From Micropterix aruncella (Eukaryota; Arthropoda; Insecta; Lepidoptera; Micropterigidae): a stretch of DNA of 64,000 bases. The notes beneath the pieces are model-generated. The model was not told where the DNA came from and did not search any database. It saw only the letters and a program-made list of their open reading frames with translations. Below, piece after piece: positions 34,210 through 45,882 of the stretch. The stretch is from contig OX155961.1 of NCBI GenBank assembly GCA_944548615.1, forward strand, positions 11,656,239 to 11,720,238, given 5' to 3'. A program made the translations under genes and the position numbers. How positions within the stretch are numbered: position 1 is the first letter of the stretch; every line of letters begins with the position of its first letter.

Positions 34210-35886
34210 TTAATTCAATTTATTTTTTTTTGCTCCTGATTTGCGCTTGTGAGTATCTTGAGAGTCTCTCTGCAGGGTCCAGCAATAGTCAGCCAGCATA
34301 GATGGGTTCCACTTTCCTTGGTATCGCTTCTCTATAGCCGCAATGTCCTGGTGAAATCGTTCGCCGTGCTCGTCACTGACATCTCCCATATTTTCGGGAA
34401 AAAGTGAAAGTGAAGAAAGTGTATTTTTCGTGACATGTTACATCCCATATTTTTATAGGCCATGAGCATTTCAGATACAATGCTGATATAGTCTTTACTT
34501 TTATGATTTCCAAGAAAGTTCTCGACAACATTCTTGAAGGCCGACCAAGCGGCTAGCTCAACTGGTCTCAACACTGTTTTAAAATTCAGATCAGTCTAGA
34601 TCTCCCTTATTTATGGTCCCACGAATATTCCTTCTTTAATTTTTGCGTCGCTGATCTTAGGAAACTTTTGCTTTAAGTAAGTCATGCCATTTCCATCCTT
34701 AGACAAGCCTTTTACAAAATTTTTCATCAAACCCAATTTTAATCTGTAAGGGTGGAAGTAAGATATCTTCAGATTTTACTAAGGGAACATGTTGAACATA
34801 CTTCGTGCCAGGTATAAGGTGCTCTCTAGTAGGACAGTCCTTCTTGGTATAATGATTTTTCCTGCCTCTGCTGTCCCACTCGCACAACAATACTTTGTGT
34901 ATCCCGTTTGCATTCCTAGTAGGAACCCTATTACTTTTAGATCACCACATATTTTCCATTCGTATTTTACGTATTTTATTTTTGTTAACAGCAGCTTCAT
35001 GTTGTCATAGTTCTCTTTCATATTTGCAGCATGACCAAGGGGAATGGACGGTTGAGTATTTCCGTTGTGAATTAAAACAGCTTTCAAACTTACTTTTAAT
35101 GAGTCTATGAAAAGTCGCCAATCTGCTGCGTTATGTTGCAAGCCAAGAGCTGCGAACAGACCTTCAATGTCATGACAGTAACATAAAGTGTCTTCCATGA
35201 CATTATATGGAACCAAGAGACGATGCCGGTTTCTAAAGTGCGTGATTTTTGTACCTTTTTCGAGAAGATTTCACTGCTGCAAGCGCGAACCCAACATTTC
35301 TGATTGCAGTTTTGATAAATTCAGGTCACGTACCAGATCATTTAGGTCATTTTGGTTCAACAAGTGAGGCTTCGCAGAAGTAGACACCTCCACAGAGAAT
35401 TCAGAATCCGACTTTTCAGTATTTTCCTCTGATGGATTCGTTTCTAATTGAAAATTTTCTGGAGGTCTCGGTATGGGCAATGATTCGTCGTGTGGAACAG
35501 GCCTTATAGCCGATTCGACGTTGTTTGGGTATGTGATGTGCGTCTTTTTTTTCTTTGTACATCCTAAAATGTTTGTTATGCAGTAGTAGCAATCCGTTAT
35601 GTGATTTTTTGGCTCTCTACAAATCATCAGAATCGCAAACAACATAGCCTTACGTGAACCTTGTGAACCCCCTGAGAGTTCTTGTACATCGTACAAAACT
35701 CACGTGTGGAGCCCATGGCTTGTCCTGGTCACCAACTTTGCACTTAAAGTAGAGTTCATATGCTCGTTTCTCCAAAACAGTCATGGTTTTCCTTTCAGAA
35801 ATTGGTGTAAACTCACCGCACGAGTAACAGAAATTGTCCGCACTATTTTTGCACTTTCGAGGCATTTTTACATTGTTTTCTACCAC
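34210..35886 (-). pseudogene. Decayed copy of a multicopy uncharacterised arthropod gene
   Basis: About 540 codons readable across frames: PRKCKNSADNFCYSCGEFTP (zinc-ligand-like C..C), then KRAYELYFKCKVGDQDKPWA, EPKNHITDCYYCITNI, PHLLNQNDLNDLVRDLNLSK, YNVMEDTLCYCHDIEGLFAA, WRLFIDSLKVSLKAVLIHNG, KICGDLKVIGFLLG, GYTKYCC, CEWDSRGR, NFLGNHKSKDY, and a C-terminus HGERFHQDIAAIEKRYQGKW ending at TAA 34212-34210. Lesions: frame change near 35690, an in-frame TGA at about 35268 where I expect Trp, a shift near 34880, a one-base insertion near 34728, a stop near 34616 and a shift near 34395. I recall this as an unnamed, intronless, highly repeated arthropod protein; function unknown. The lesions are few, so decay is recent. 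Confidence 0.78.
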
Positions 35887-35934
35887 AATTTACATAAACA
35901 TACAAGAAAACATGTGCTCAGATAGACAAGTTAA

Positions 35935-36257
35935 CCCTTCCTATTTGAGTTAACCATTTTTGGTTAGACGCTTACAAATGCTAAAATTGTATCTAACCAA
36001 TATTGGTTAGGGCGCTCCGCGCTGCGTAAAATGCCAACTTTTTAAATATTTATTCATTATTGTCTTAATTGTCTGACGAGATAAGGTTATAATATTATAA
36101 ATTTCAAATTTCAATGCGATCATTTTACAGTTATTCTTTTTACGATCCGTATAGTAGTTTAAAAGTTATGGTCCTTTTTCTCAAGGCCATCGACTTCACG
36201 CGCAAAACTGTCCCGGGCAGAAGTGACGACTAAATTTTTACCCCGCGATAGGAGGGG
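35935..36257. mobile_element. TTAA-flanked MITE (piggyBac-like)
   Basis: 323 bp between TTAA (35931-35934) and TTAA (36258-36261). Ends are inverted repeats: CCCTTCCTATTTGAG on the left and CTCCTATCGCGG preceded by CC (complement of the right). TTAA targets and terminal CCC are hallmarks of piggyBac. Internal GGTTAG..CTAACC palindromes near 35950-36010. No coding. Confidence 0.78.
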
Positions 36258-36261
36258 TTAA

Positions 36262-37145
36262 GAAATAACAGCAATAGCTGTCAAAATGACATTCGAGCCT
36301 AGTGTTGCCATATTATTTAAAAAATCAATGATAACACACGAAAAAATATGAATTTATACATATTTTAGTAAAACTCCATAAATTCCATAAATACCTGACG
36401 TGATCGAAAAAAACTAATTACACATCTGAAGTCAGCGTGAAATTTCCTATAAGATTTAACTACTTTTGTTAAAGGGACAAAAAATGTGTTGACCAGTGTT
36501 ATCAGACAGTTCTCAATAATTAAAGCGCCTGGCCACCTGCCGGCGTGCGAGCGGGTCATCCGGTCCGCTCCCATACCTTACTCCCTCTCTCTCTCTCCCT
36601 CTCTCTGCCCTAGAGATGTCTCCAACCTTTCAGTTTACCAACAGATTTATTTGAGTGCGGGTGTCAATTTATTTTATTTTTATTTTATTTTATAAAATTA
36701 TCCAAAACAATACAATTGATTTTTGCGAAGCAGATAAGATTGCATTTGTGTGGATTTTATCCCCCCACTAGATTGTATATCTGTTCTGGGGTGATAGTAT
36801 TTAAGACTTCACTTTAATCATAGTGACTTCACTTTCTTTCTTTTTTTTTTTTTTTTTTTTCTTATTCATTCCGATCGCTCATTTATTCTTATAAATTTTA
36901 AGGTTATTATAAATATATAAATGTGTATATAAATAAAGAACTAATATTAAATAAAGAAAAAGAAAATATTTAAGTTTTTAGATAAGTAAAATAAATAAAT
37001 ATATAGATTAATATATAACTAAATTGACCAATAAATTAAGTAGCCTAAAAAGGTTTCTTACTGTGCACATATACTTGTGAATTTAATTAATTAATATAAT
37101 ATTATCATTTTTTTTTAACCATAATCAACCGAAAACATATTTCTC
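36262..37145. other. Non-coding, low-complexity rich
   Basis: CT-rich tract at 36580-36608, poly-T at 36838-36860, AT-rich sequence to 37140. No gene recognised. Confidence 0.5.
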
Positions 37146-37149
37146 ATCA

Positions 37150-38180
37150 AGTATCAGGTGACAGATATGGACCGAAGTTTGATCCCTCAAATTATCGACC
37201 GATATCAGTACCTGATGTTTTAGCAAAAATTTTGGAAAAAATAGTAATTACACAACTCTGTAATCATCTAGAAACCAATCACATGTCATCCGAAAACCAA
37301 TACGGCTTCAGATCCAAAAATGGGAACACAAGATGCAGTACTAAAAATGTCAGAGCATATGACTAGGTATGTAGAAGCCAACAAAAAGTGTATTACTGTA
37401 CTTCCCGACCCCGCGCAAGCTCCTGACACAGTATCCCATGAAATGCTCCTAATGAAACTTGGGAAATATGGTATTACAGGTATTGAACTAAACTGGTTTC
37501 GCAGCTGTATTGGATCCCGAAAACAGCGTACCCGGGCAGGCGATTCACCCAGTAATAGTCTCCACAATAATCATGGGGTCCCACAATGAAGCACTCCTGG
37601 ACCGACTCCCCTCTCACTCTACACAAATGGGCTTTGTGAAATGGACGTTGACGCAGATATACTATCCCACGCCGACGATACTGCCCTCCCACTCGAATCG
37701 AATAGTTGGGAAAGTGCATACAACAAGGCAGCTGCCGCGATGAAAAGTGTCAAGGACTGGCCTGACCACAATCTGTCAACGCCGAAACGTGGATAAAACT
37801 AAGCTTGTAGCCTTCAGCATAGATGCTCGTTAGCAACCTCCACAAAAATTATAACCTAGTCCTACACGAAAGCGACAGTCTTGATTGTAACTGTGCACAA
37901 ATTGAGCGTGTGCATTTTGTAAAGTACCTAGGTGTTCATGTCGATAAACATCTCCGGTGCCAAATACATATCGAAAAGGTCGCCGAAAAGGTCCGTAAAC
38001 TAATATATATCCTCAGGAGTATCAGAAATGTTTCAGATATGAAAACTATGAGATCCATACATTATGCCTTGGCACAGTCACTGATGATACATGGCAATAT
38101 CGAACTAAGGCGGCGCGGCCATACTGCACCTAGACCCACCAATAAAAGCCCAAAAAGGTAAATAGATAAATAAATAGATG
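37150..38180 (+). pseudogene. Decayed LINE reverse transcriptase
   Basis: Pieces in changing frames: NYRPISVPDVLAKILEKIV, SENQYGFRSK, DTVSHEMLLMKLGKYGITG, ELNWFRSCIGSRKQ, then NLVLHESDSLD, ERVHFVKYLGVHVDKHLR and VRKLIYILRSIRNV. The YADD box is lost. Ends at an AAATAGATAAATAAATAG tail. CR1/Jockey-type LINE, 5'-truncated, many lesions. Confidence 0.8.
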
Positions 38181-38840
38181 TGTCAAATACGGCCTAGGTC
38201 AGGATGTGAGTCAAGATGTGGTTTCATATCCAAGGTTTAACTGTAGTTTCATCTAAAACTGGGTGTTTTGTAGACGGCGTTTTCTTGTGGTGAAAGTGTA
38301 AAGGAGATGAAGATAGGGAAGAAACGGGCTCTGAAAACTTTTACTAAAAACCAGTAAGAGAAGACAGGATGGCCATCAAAGGTAGTTAGTTGGTATGGAC
38401 AAGGCCAAAAATCGGTTATTGTACACGAGAAGCGCCGAAAAGGTGTCTACCCGAATGAGTCAAACATTTTATTCGCTGAAAGAGTAGCAAACAACCCTCC
38501 ACCCCGTGTGACAAGGGCTGCTGTGGAGGCATTTAGTTTATAGAAAAAATCCTGTTTTGTGGGAAGGAACTGAAGCCTTCCAGGCAAAGTAAAGGACAAA
38601 ACCAAAAGACAAACGGGTCAGTGTGCATGAGATTAACAGTATTGAAACAAAATAAACTATTGAAACGCTCACTATTGAAACAAGGTACATGGAGTAAGGA
38701 TGTTTTACGGAGGATCAGCAATATATCAGACCACTGGAAGGGTTCGACAAACCAAGTAAAGGAGCATTTGTAAGCCTGATCGTTGAGGAACTCACTGATG
38801 ATGACAGAAAAGTGGTACCAATGATGACTGATTTCCTTCG
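38181..38840. other. Non-coding, nothing recognised
   Basis: Moderate GC sequence with short frames only; no family recognised in either strand. Confidence 0.4.
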
Positions 38841-38869
38841 GTCTTTTTTAACAATTCTATTAAAAGCTA

Positions 38870-39117
38870 TAAGCACGTTGCGCTATCTAGTGGTGGGTAA
38901 AGTATCGCTAATATTGTTTATTAGCGATATTTCACCTACCAGTAGATGGCGCCGCGCGCTTAATTCTTCTCTAACCTTTCTTCAATAGATACATTTTACA
39001 TATTTAAGTATAAAAAAAGTGTTTTTTTGTTTTTTCCATTTTTTTTATCAAAACTTGCTTACTTCGTCGTACTGGTTCACCCACTACAAGGATGTTACTA
39101 ATAGAAAACTCACCGTG
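38870..39117. mobile_element. Hairpin MITE with CTCF-like motifs, copy 3
   Basis: Core pair GCGCTATCTAGTGG (38880-38893) and CCAGTAGATGGCGC (38939-38952). The right arm TACTTCGTCGTACTGGTTCA continues to CACCGTG next to TA at 39118. The left outer arm is missing. Confidence 0.78.
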
Positions 39118-40150
39118 TAAGGAAAATATATCTGGAAAATGTAATTTCGTAGTACTTACCGACATTAAGAATAAGTCTAAGCCGATGACAGAACGGTTCT
39201 ATTAATATTTACCTGGATTCCTAGACAATCAACCGCACATGTCACTCCTGAGTTCGGTCAATAAATTTAATTATTCTGACATGCATTGACTTAAAAAAGG
39301 GATTTATATTCGAAAATGCAAATTCAATCCATATTTTTACTCGCTATAATAGCCGCTAAGTATAAATGCCGCGCTGCACGTCGAACAACGCGATAGCGCG
39401 TAAGGGCAATTATCACCTCCATTTGCACGCGATATCGCGTGTGTATACCAGAAATACACGCAGCGCCAGTCCAAAGAAATTCGGCGTCCTAGGGCCTAGG
39501 CGAATCCCCCCGCAGACCTATTCGCATTTCAAGCAAATTTTCACGCACGGATTCCCCTCTCATTCACGGATGAATTTCTCGAAGGATAAAAGCACCCCTA
39601 GTTATTAGAGGCGAATATTTCGTGAATTTCAGCGATTTTATTGCGTTTTTCCTGTTGGTTAACACGCTGGCTGCGACGCTATTTTTGATAGACTTTCAGC
39701 CAGTGCGTATGAGGTATTTTTAGGGCAAAGTTGGACTTATTTACAGTGCGCTTGAGACATACTCGGCCTCACATAATTGGGATATACTTCGCAAGGGAAG
39801 CAATATTATATATTCGTCTCTGTCATACCCAAAGAAATGTGAACTTAGTCGCCCCCCGCATAGTGACAGAGCGCGATTTTGATTGCCGCATCTGCTAAAA
39901 GTCACGCATGCAGCTTTTTAGATCGCGTAACGCAATGGACCTGTTATGAGCTCCTCTAGTAGGCGTAGGCGAATATTTAGTAAATTATAATGACCTTATA
40001 GACCTCGTCTATAGGCACCGCAGACAATATAGGGGGTGTAACTATTTTATTACATATATTTGATTGATAGAGCCTTGATGGGCGCTGGGATTGATGAAGA
40101 AAAGGAGATTAAATTAATTTTTCAAAATAAATAAAAGGAGCAGCATAACT
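39118..40150. other. Apparently unique stretch with a GC-richer island
   Basis: 39300-39640 is GC-richer and contains ATGCAAATT, CGCGATATCGCG and repeated TTCGCATTT/GCAAATTTT phrases; it may be regulatory. No gene supported (frame 39366-39608 unrecognised). Confidence 0.35.
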
Positions 40151-40156
40151 ACTACA

Positions 40157-40276
40157 ATCGCCCGTGCCGCGTAACTTAGGTAGTTCTCGAACACTAGGCG
40201 CTACATACCTCAGTAGGTATGTAGTGCGTAGTGTGCGAGAACTACCTAGGCTACGCGGCACGGCACGAGCGATGCT
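40157..40276. repeat. Long imperfect palindrome (foldback)
   Basis: Left arm ATCGCCCGTGCCGCGTAACT, TAGGTAGTTCTCGAACAC, GCGCTACATACCT pairs with right arm GTATGTAGTGCGTAGTGTGC, GAGAACTACCTAGGCTACGC, GGCACGGCACGAGCGAT. Arms of about 57 bp with few mismatches and almost no loop. Likely a foldback MITE. Confidence 0.8.
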
Positions 40277-40325
40277 AGTGGTATAGCAGGGTGCGAGAAC
40301 TAGGATTAAGCGACGAGGGCAGTTG

Positions 40326-40945
40326 GGCGGTGTTGACTACAACGGGCGAGCCCGTCACCCCAGGCTGGTATAACAATATATGATCGTTCTTTTAGCCGTA
40401 GAAGACTTAGACAATGACAATCCACTATCTAGCTTCGCCAACTAGCCCGCGAGAGACCAACCTTTATCACCTGGCATCGCGTAGTTAACCCAGCGGGCAA
40501 AGCAAGAGCTACCAGTTATGGACAGATTTCTTCGGCCTGGTTACAGCCTCGAGGTCGCTTGCACGGTCCTCTCCCTTGTGTAGCGGTGATTCGGTTTCTA
40601 ACGAATCCATCGCGGACCACGGCATCCTTTGCCCGGCTGTTTACCCGGTATCGGGTAGGCGAATGGACGTTTCAAGAGCGGCTGCCACAAGGTAAACAAA
40701 CGCCCCCGCTCTATATCCCCCGGCTATCTATCGGAGGGCACAATAGATTGGCTAACACCGCACGGTGCGCAAACCGACAAGGAGCGCCCGAACTACAATT
40801 CCCGGGGGAACTGGCCCGCAGGCACAGATTCCTACCCGGGTTCGCACCTCTGCTTGGAAGCTGCCGGATGAGTATTGACCTGTGTGTTCGGCCGACCCTT
40901 ACACGTGGGTCATAATGGCACAACTGCACTAGGCCCATTAGCACG
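40326..40945 (+). repeat. GC-rich family copy
   Basis: Starts TGTTGACTACAACGGGCGAG and ends GGCCCATTAGCACG. Carries CTTGCACGGTCCTCTCCCTT and CGGACCACGGCATCCTTTGC. Near full length. Confidence 0.78.
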
Positions 40946-41124
40946 CGATGAGGGCAGGGAGCGGTGAGTCGACCTACGTGGGGCAAGTGGTGGGCGGAGA
41001 TGCGCTCCATCTCGCCTCTCTATATATAGGTCTGCGCCATAGCCTATTATTACGGTTGCCATATGGGTAAGGATAGTGATAGTGAGCTATGGTAAGACAG
41101 TAATAGTGGGCTATGGGTTGTGCA

Positions 41125-41720
41125 TATTGAGGAGTGTCAATCACAACGGGCGAACCAGCAGGTCGACCTCGCTCTCTTACTACCACATTTAATTAGATTT
41201 CTCCGACCTCCTGTCTCGTCGCAGGTTTGAAGTCACCTGCGCGGTCACTACCTGATGTTAGCGGCTATTCAAGTAGAACTTATCGCGGGCCGTAGCGCCC
41301 TTCCTCCATCAATATCACACGGGATAGGGTATTCAACGGATCATTTCTAAGAATAGATGATGCCAGATCAACTACCCCCGATTCCTAAGAAACGTACGCT
41401 TCCATACTCCCCCGGTTATTCGCCGGATCGGGAAGAAGACGATTGACTGACGCCGCACGGTGTGCAAACCTCCCAGTACGGCCAGAAGTGTTCCCCCAGA
41501 CTGGGGCATCCGATCTTACCTGTCCACGACTGGACTTACAACCACAGGCAGAGTTCACAAAGTCCTTTTCAGGTTAGTCCGTCTTCGAGGAGACTACCGG
41601 ATGAGAACTAATCCGTAAGTTGGCCGACCTAGGATAACAGACAGGTCATCAGACCCAAGCTGCTCGGAACCGTTAGGTACCTTATGGGCTGTGTAGTGGG
41701 CCACCACTTCATATAGTTGT
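41125..41720 (+). repeat. GC-rich family, diverged copy
   Basis: Starts TGTCAATCACAACGGGCGAA and keeps GATTGACTGACGCCGCACGG and CGGATGAGAACTAATCC, but is otherwise divergent: a subfamily. Confidence 0.6.
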
Positions 41721-42270
41721 TCGTCGTTCTGTGCCGACAACGCTTCGCGTTATACATGCTATTGTGCCAATGGCTTGTGTCCCCGTTTTCCAGCCCCTAG
41801 ATTCAGGCGCCCAAGGCGGTCGCCAAGCTCGCTAATATGGTAAGGCCAGCCCTGTATGTACGTTGCGTGACTCATCAACAAAGGAAGGAGTGTCGCGTCC
41901 CGACTTCTGAGCCATCTTTACATTCTCGAAGGGAACAAAAGGGCGAAATTTGTCTCGGGCGCTGTGGGTGTCGCCGCTTCTCCCCCAAATTACGCGATAA
42001 ATTAAAATGGGATCCCATTAAGGCCCATTGTTCTGGCCTACCTCCAAGCATAAATTTGTGGCTTTTTATTTAATAAAACTCGCCGCCCTTTAATAGAATC
42101 GACCGCGTGTGCGCGGTCGTAAATTGCCCACAATTTTGCCGAGCTTTCTGAACGAGGGACGTACTTACGATATGGGTTATTATCCCTTTCCCCCGATATA
42201 TCACTCGGTGGGTGGTCTATTTTTTTATTTTCCATTTAATTTAATTCCAGGACATCTTTACAGACTCCAT
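41721..42270. other. Apparently unique GC-moderate island
   Basis: Holds a strong palindrome GACCGCGTGTGCGCGGTC at about 42100 and TTTTATTTAATAAAA near 42065. Frames at 41837 and 42038 are not recognised. Possible cis-regulatory sequence. Confidence 0.35.
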
Positions 42271-42289
42271 AGTTTAGGGCGTTGTTTTA

Positions 42290-42445
42290 AAATGCAACTA
42301 TACATATGTACCAAATATTACGGTATTAGGTAGTGCAATATTACCGTATTAGGTAGATAATATTTCAATATTACCTATTTAGTAATATTACAGTATTACC
42401 TAATACGGTAATATTTTGCCAAATAGATAATATTGCAATATCAAA
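42290..42445. repeat. AT-rich inverted repeats
   Basis: Units ATTACGGTATTAGGTAGT, ATTACCGTATTAGGTAGATA and AATATTACCTATTTAGT, then AGTATTACCTAATACGGTA: nested direct and inverted repeats of about 20 bp that could form a hairpin. Confidence 0.65.
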
Positions 42446-42567
42446 ACGGATATAGGTAAGCCGTTTGAGGACGGATATTTATTTATTTTATTTTATTAAG
42501 GGCGACTTGCACCAAGCTCGGTTAAGATAGATAACCGTCTTTAAAGAGTCTAACCACAACTTGGGTT

Positions 42568-42665
42568 GTCGACTACAGCGGGCGAGCCCGTCACCTCAGG
42601 AAGTTTTAACAATTAATCGTTCTATCTCCCTGGAAGTGAGCGCAGAAGACTTGGGGACAAAACCA
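42568..42665 (+). repeat. GC-rich family, terminal fragment
   Basis: TGTCGACTACAGCGGGCGAG, CCCGTCACCTCAGGAAGTTT, then GAGCGCAGAAGACTTGGGGA. Truncated. Confidence 0.75.
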
Positions 42666-43064
42666 GTCTAACCACAGTTAAATACTCGAAACTGCTTGCA
42701 CCATGCTCTGTTAAGCTAACGGCAGTTAAATTCCCTAACTGAGACCTGGTGCCCGGTTAGCGCCACGAACCAGCAGTTAGAGAGTTGTCAACGCTAGCTG
42801 TCACTTTTCGAGGTTAGATTTGATCGCGTCGCCTGCGTCGCCGTTTTTTCGCTTTTTTTGGTAACCGCACTCTTAAAACGTTTTCCTATATGTCTGATGT
42901 TGATCAGGGAAGACACGAAAGCGATACATGAACAAAAGCGTGGGCAGTTTGACAGCTGATGAGCTGAGAACCTCCCGTCCGCCATTTTGAACTGTGCTGT
43001 GATTGGCTGAGGCGAGAAATGTCGATTTCAGTTGTGTCTATGGTCACGTTCTAACATATTGAGA

Positions 43065-43107
43065 TGTCAACTACAACGGGCGAGCCCGTCACCACAGGAT
43101 CTTTTAC
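43065..43107 (+). repeat. GC-rich family, terminal fragment
   Basis: TGTCAACTACAACGGGCGAG, CCCGTCACCACAGGA only; the downstream sequence is unrelated. Confidence 0.7.
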
Positions 43108-44190
43108 GCATCAGCGGGCCACACTCGCACATGAGGTGCAGGTGAGTTTCCTCTGCCCCTTGGCAGAACCTGCACATTTTTGTGTCTCGGAGCTTGAGTT
43201 GAACATGTGTTTGTTCAGGCCACAATGCCCCGTGAGCGCCCTCACCAGTATGCGTAGATTGTTCCTATTTAGCGATAAGGCCTCACGGGCCGTCTTAGGG
43301 TCGTAGGCCTTAATTAACGCTTTGGATTGATTCAACCCTGGCGTGTTGTTCCAGTGGTTGACGGATTGTTCTAAATAGGTAGGCGATAGTCATCTAAATC
43401 ACAAGTTATAATAATAAAAAAATAAAAAATGTGTTTATATTTGACCGTTGCTTGTTACAAACTGTCTCCTCTTAAGGCGATATGAGACCTCATAATAATA
43501 TCCGAACAAGGCAGAAACGCGAAAATATAGGCGGGGTCAATTTTGTAGGGTTTGACTAATAAAAATCCAGCGTTGACGAAGCCTCAAGCGCAGGCTTTAC
43601 GTCCGCTCGCGCCAGGGACCAGGCGCATACTAAACGGTCTATCGCAGCGCTAGCACAGAATAACTATCTTTACGCAGTGGTGGTATAAGGGTGTTAATGG
43701 CAAAGCATATTTAGCGTAACTCTCAGAGCACTCTCACGTTTTAATTAATTGTAATTAATTTAGGGCCTAAATAAAAAAAATGTGGCTAATTGATACCCTA
43801 AAAAATTAACCAGTCAATATAACGAAATTATAATAAAACACACTCACCGCTTACATTGTAGGAGTAATCGCGCCTGAAAGTTTTCGAAGTCAGTTTAAAG
43901 CCTTAATGTCCAAGGAAATGAGCAACTTTTGTGAGTCTAAGGTTTAAATTGGTGTCTTATCGAGGAAATCACTTTTTTTAATTATTGCTTATATTTTTCA
44001 AAAAACTCATTAAACTAAAATTCTTCAGATATGGTCGTTCCCAAGTACCATGTCGCCTTAACAGTTTAGCATACATAAATACCTATATGGAAGTATTTCG
44101 GCACCGAAAAAAAAATAATAAATTAATGAAATAGATCTACAATTAAATATATTAAAAATAGTTAAAAACACGACTGCTGTTACAGAAAGT
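43108..44190. other. Non-coding
   Basis: 43110-43340 is GC-moderate, with a minus-strand frame ending TGHCGLNKHMFN and SAKGQRKLTCTSCA that resembles the zinc-knuckle tail sometimes seen in R1/Jockey-type LINE ORFs (low certainty). The remainder is AT-rich. Confidence 0.35.
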
Positions 44191-44194
44191 GAAC

Positions 44195-45275
44195 TATTGT
44201 ATTTATAATTATTTTTATTACGGTGTTTTTATGAAATATTTGTGGTTTATGTATTTATCCATATAGATTTGTGTGCGGAAATATACATGTACATGTATAT
44301 TTCCGGAAGGTACTCAATCAGACCTTTGATTTGACAATAAACACGATATATTTAGGTTAATTTATTGACTTTTGGAGACTTGGACGTTTAGACAACTATT
44401 TCTTGTTAGTTTGATAGTTAAGGTGCCCTATGACACTCGGGATGGCATAACGATTCTAACAATACCACACAATTCTAAATCGGTTCAAGGGTTTAGAAGT
44501 TATGGTGGAATAAAGAAACGGAAAACATACATAGATGAATCCTGAACACATACAACTAATAAGGGGTGTTTCAGCGGTCCTCGAGTGGTCGCAAACTGTG
44601 GAACGAGACAACCACCCCACAGTGCTTCGTTTCGCACAAGATAGATGGTAATAATTCATAATCGAATTCTGGTACGATGACATCACGGAGCCATTTCTGG
44701 ATAGCTAGTTTGTGTACCTAACAATTGCATTAAATAAGTGTTTGTCGCCACAGGTTCACGGTTGTATTTTAGTTGTGTTCAATGCTCATTTTGTGAATTT
44801 TAATAAGTTAATAAGTAAAAACACATTTAAAAAAAACAAGCTTTTATTAAAATGCTCTGTCCCGAGCCAACCCTGGGAGCAGCAGCCATGTCATAGTGGA
44901 ACTTAGAACGGGCTACCATAATTGAATGCGTATACAAAATTTCGTTTCTGTGCTGTTGACCATTGCGAAGTCCCCTCGTCGGGAGCCAACCCTGGGTGCA
45001 GCAGTCATGTCATTGTGTAATTTAGAACGGGCTATGATAATTGAATGCGTATACAAAAAAATGTTTTGACACTAAACAATTGGACATTTAGACAACTACT
45101 TACTTGATATTTGGACAGATAAGGTGCCCTATGACACTCGGGATGACAACAATTCTAACAATACCGCACACGTCTAAATCAGTTCAAGCGTTTAGAAGTT
45201 ATGGTGGAATAAAGAAACGAAAAACAGACATACATGAATACTGAACACATGACACTCCTGTTTTGTTGGGCAGTC
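44195..45275 (-). repeat. 'AAGGAGTGT' family, two copies around a minisatellite
   Basis: Two minus-strand copies (44195-44560 and 45060-45275) share CCTATGACACTCGGGATG, AACAATACC.CAC and AAAGAAACG.AAAAC. Between them are about two units of a ~108-bp tandem repeat (GAGCCAACCCTGGG.GCAGCA, GTCAT.GTG, GAACGGGCTA, AATTGAATGCGTATAC) at 44860-45060. The same unit recurs at 63590-63930. Confidence 0.7.
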
Positions 45276-45840
45276 GTGTAAAAGGAGCCCATTTCAGATC
45301 ATACCGAGTCAAATTGTGAGAGACTCCAGCTACAAACGGCATTTATATGGAGCTGTAGTGCTTCATAGGTTATGCCCCAAAGCGCTGCAACCGTTCTCCT
45401 TAATGCCACCATGAAGGCAGATTATGAGATTACGGTTGTGGCTCGAGCTGCATCCGCTAAACTAACTTTCCCTATTTCGCTTGAGGATATCCTGCTCAAT
45501 AACATCGATCCAGAAGTTTATTACAAAATTTTCAGCCGCGTTATTGCTAAAGTTATATCGTTATCTCGAGTGGAATTAATGCAGAGCTGTAAGCAATAAT
45601 GTTTCGTCATCGGGGAATTTATATCTTTGAAATAAGTCAAGGGGGTGTGTCAGCGATCCTCGAGTGGTCGCGCGTGCAGAGCGGTTCAATTTTTAAGAGA
45701 AGGGGGGGGGGGTTTGCCAAACTGCTTCAGAGCTGTCAAACGAGACAACCACCGCACAGTGTTTTGTTTTATAAAAGCTAGATGGTAATAAATCATAATC
45801 GAATTCTGAAATGATGACGTCACTGAGCCATTTCTGTTCT
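44572..45840 (+). repeat. Paired 130-bp repeat
   Basis: GGGGTGT.TCAGCG.TCCTCGA, GTGGTCGC, ACGAGACAACCACC.CACAGT, AGATGGTAATAA, TCATAATCGAATTCTG and GAGCCATTTCTG occur at 44572-44697 and again at 45641-45837, the second with an insertion including a poly-G run (45704-45713). Confidence 0.65.
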
Positions 45841-45882
45841 GATACATTGCTGCGGTCACATCCTTTACAGAAAGTCACCGCA

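Noticed and set aside
40140..42450. Possible CRISPR-like array from clustered palindromes and repeats
   Set aside because: Repeats are not regularly spaced, spacers are absent and the context is eukaryotic.
45372..45599. 76-codon ORF ATVLLNATMKADYEITVVAR
   Set aside because: No recognised domain, no splice context, sits between repeat copies; likely chance.
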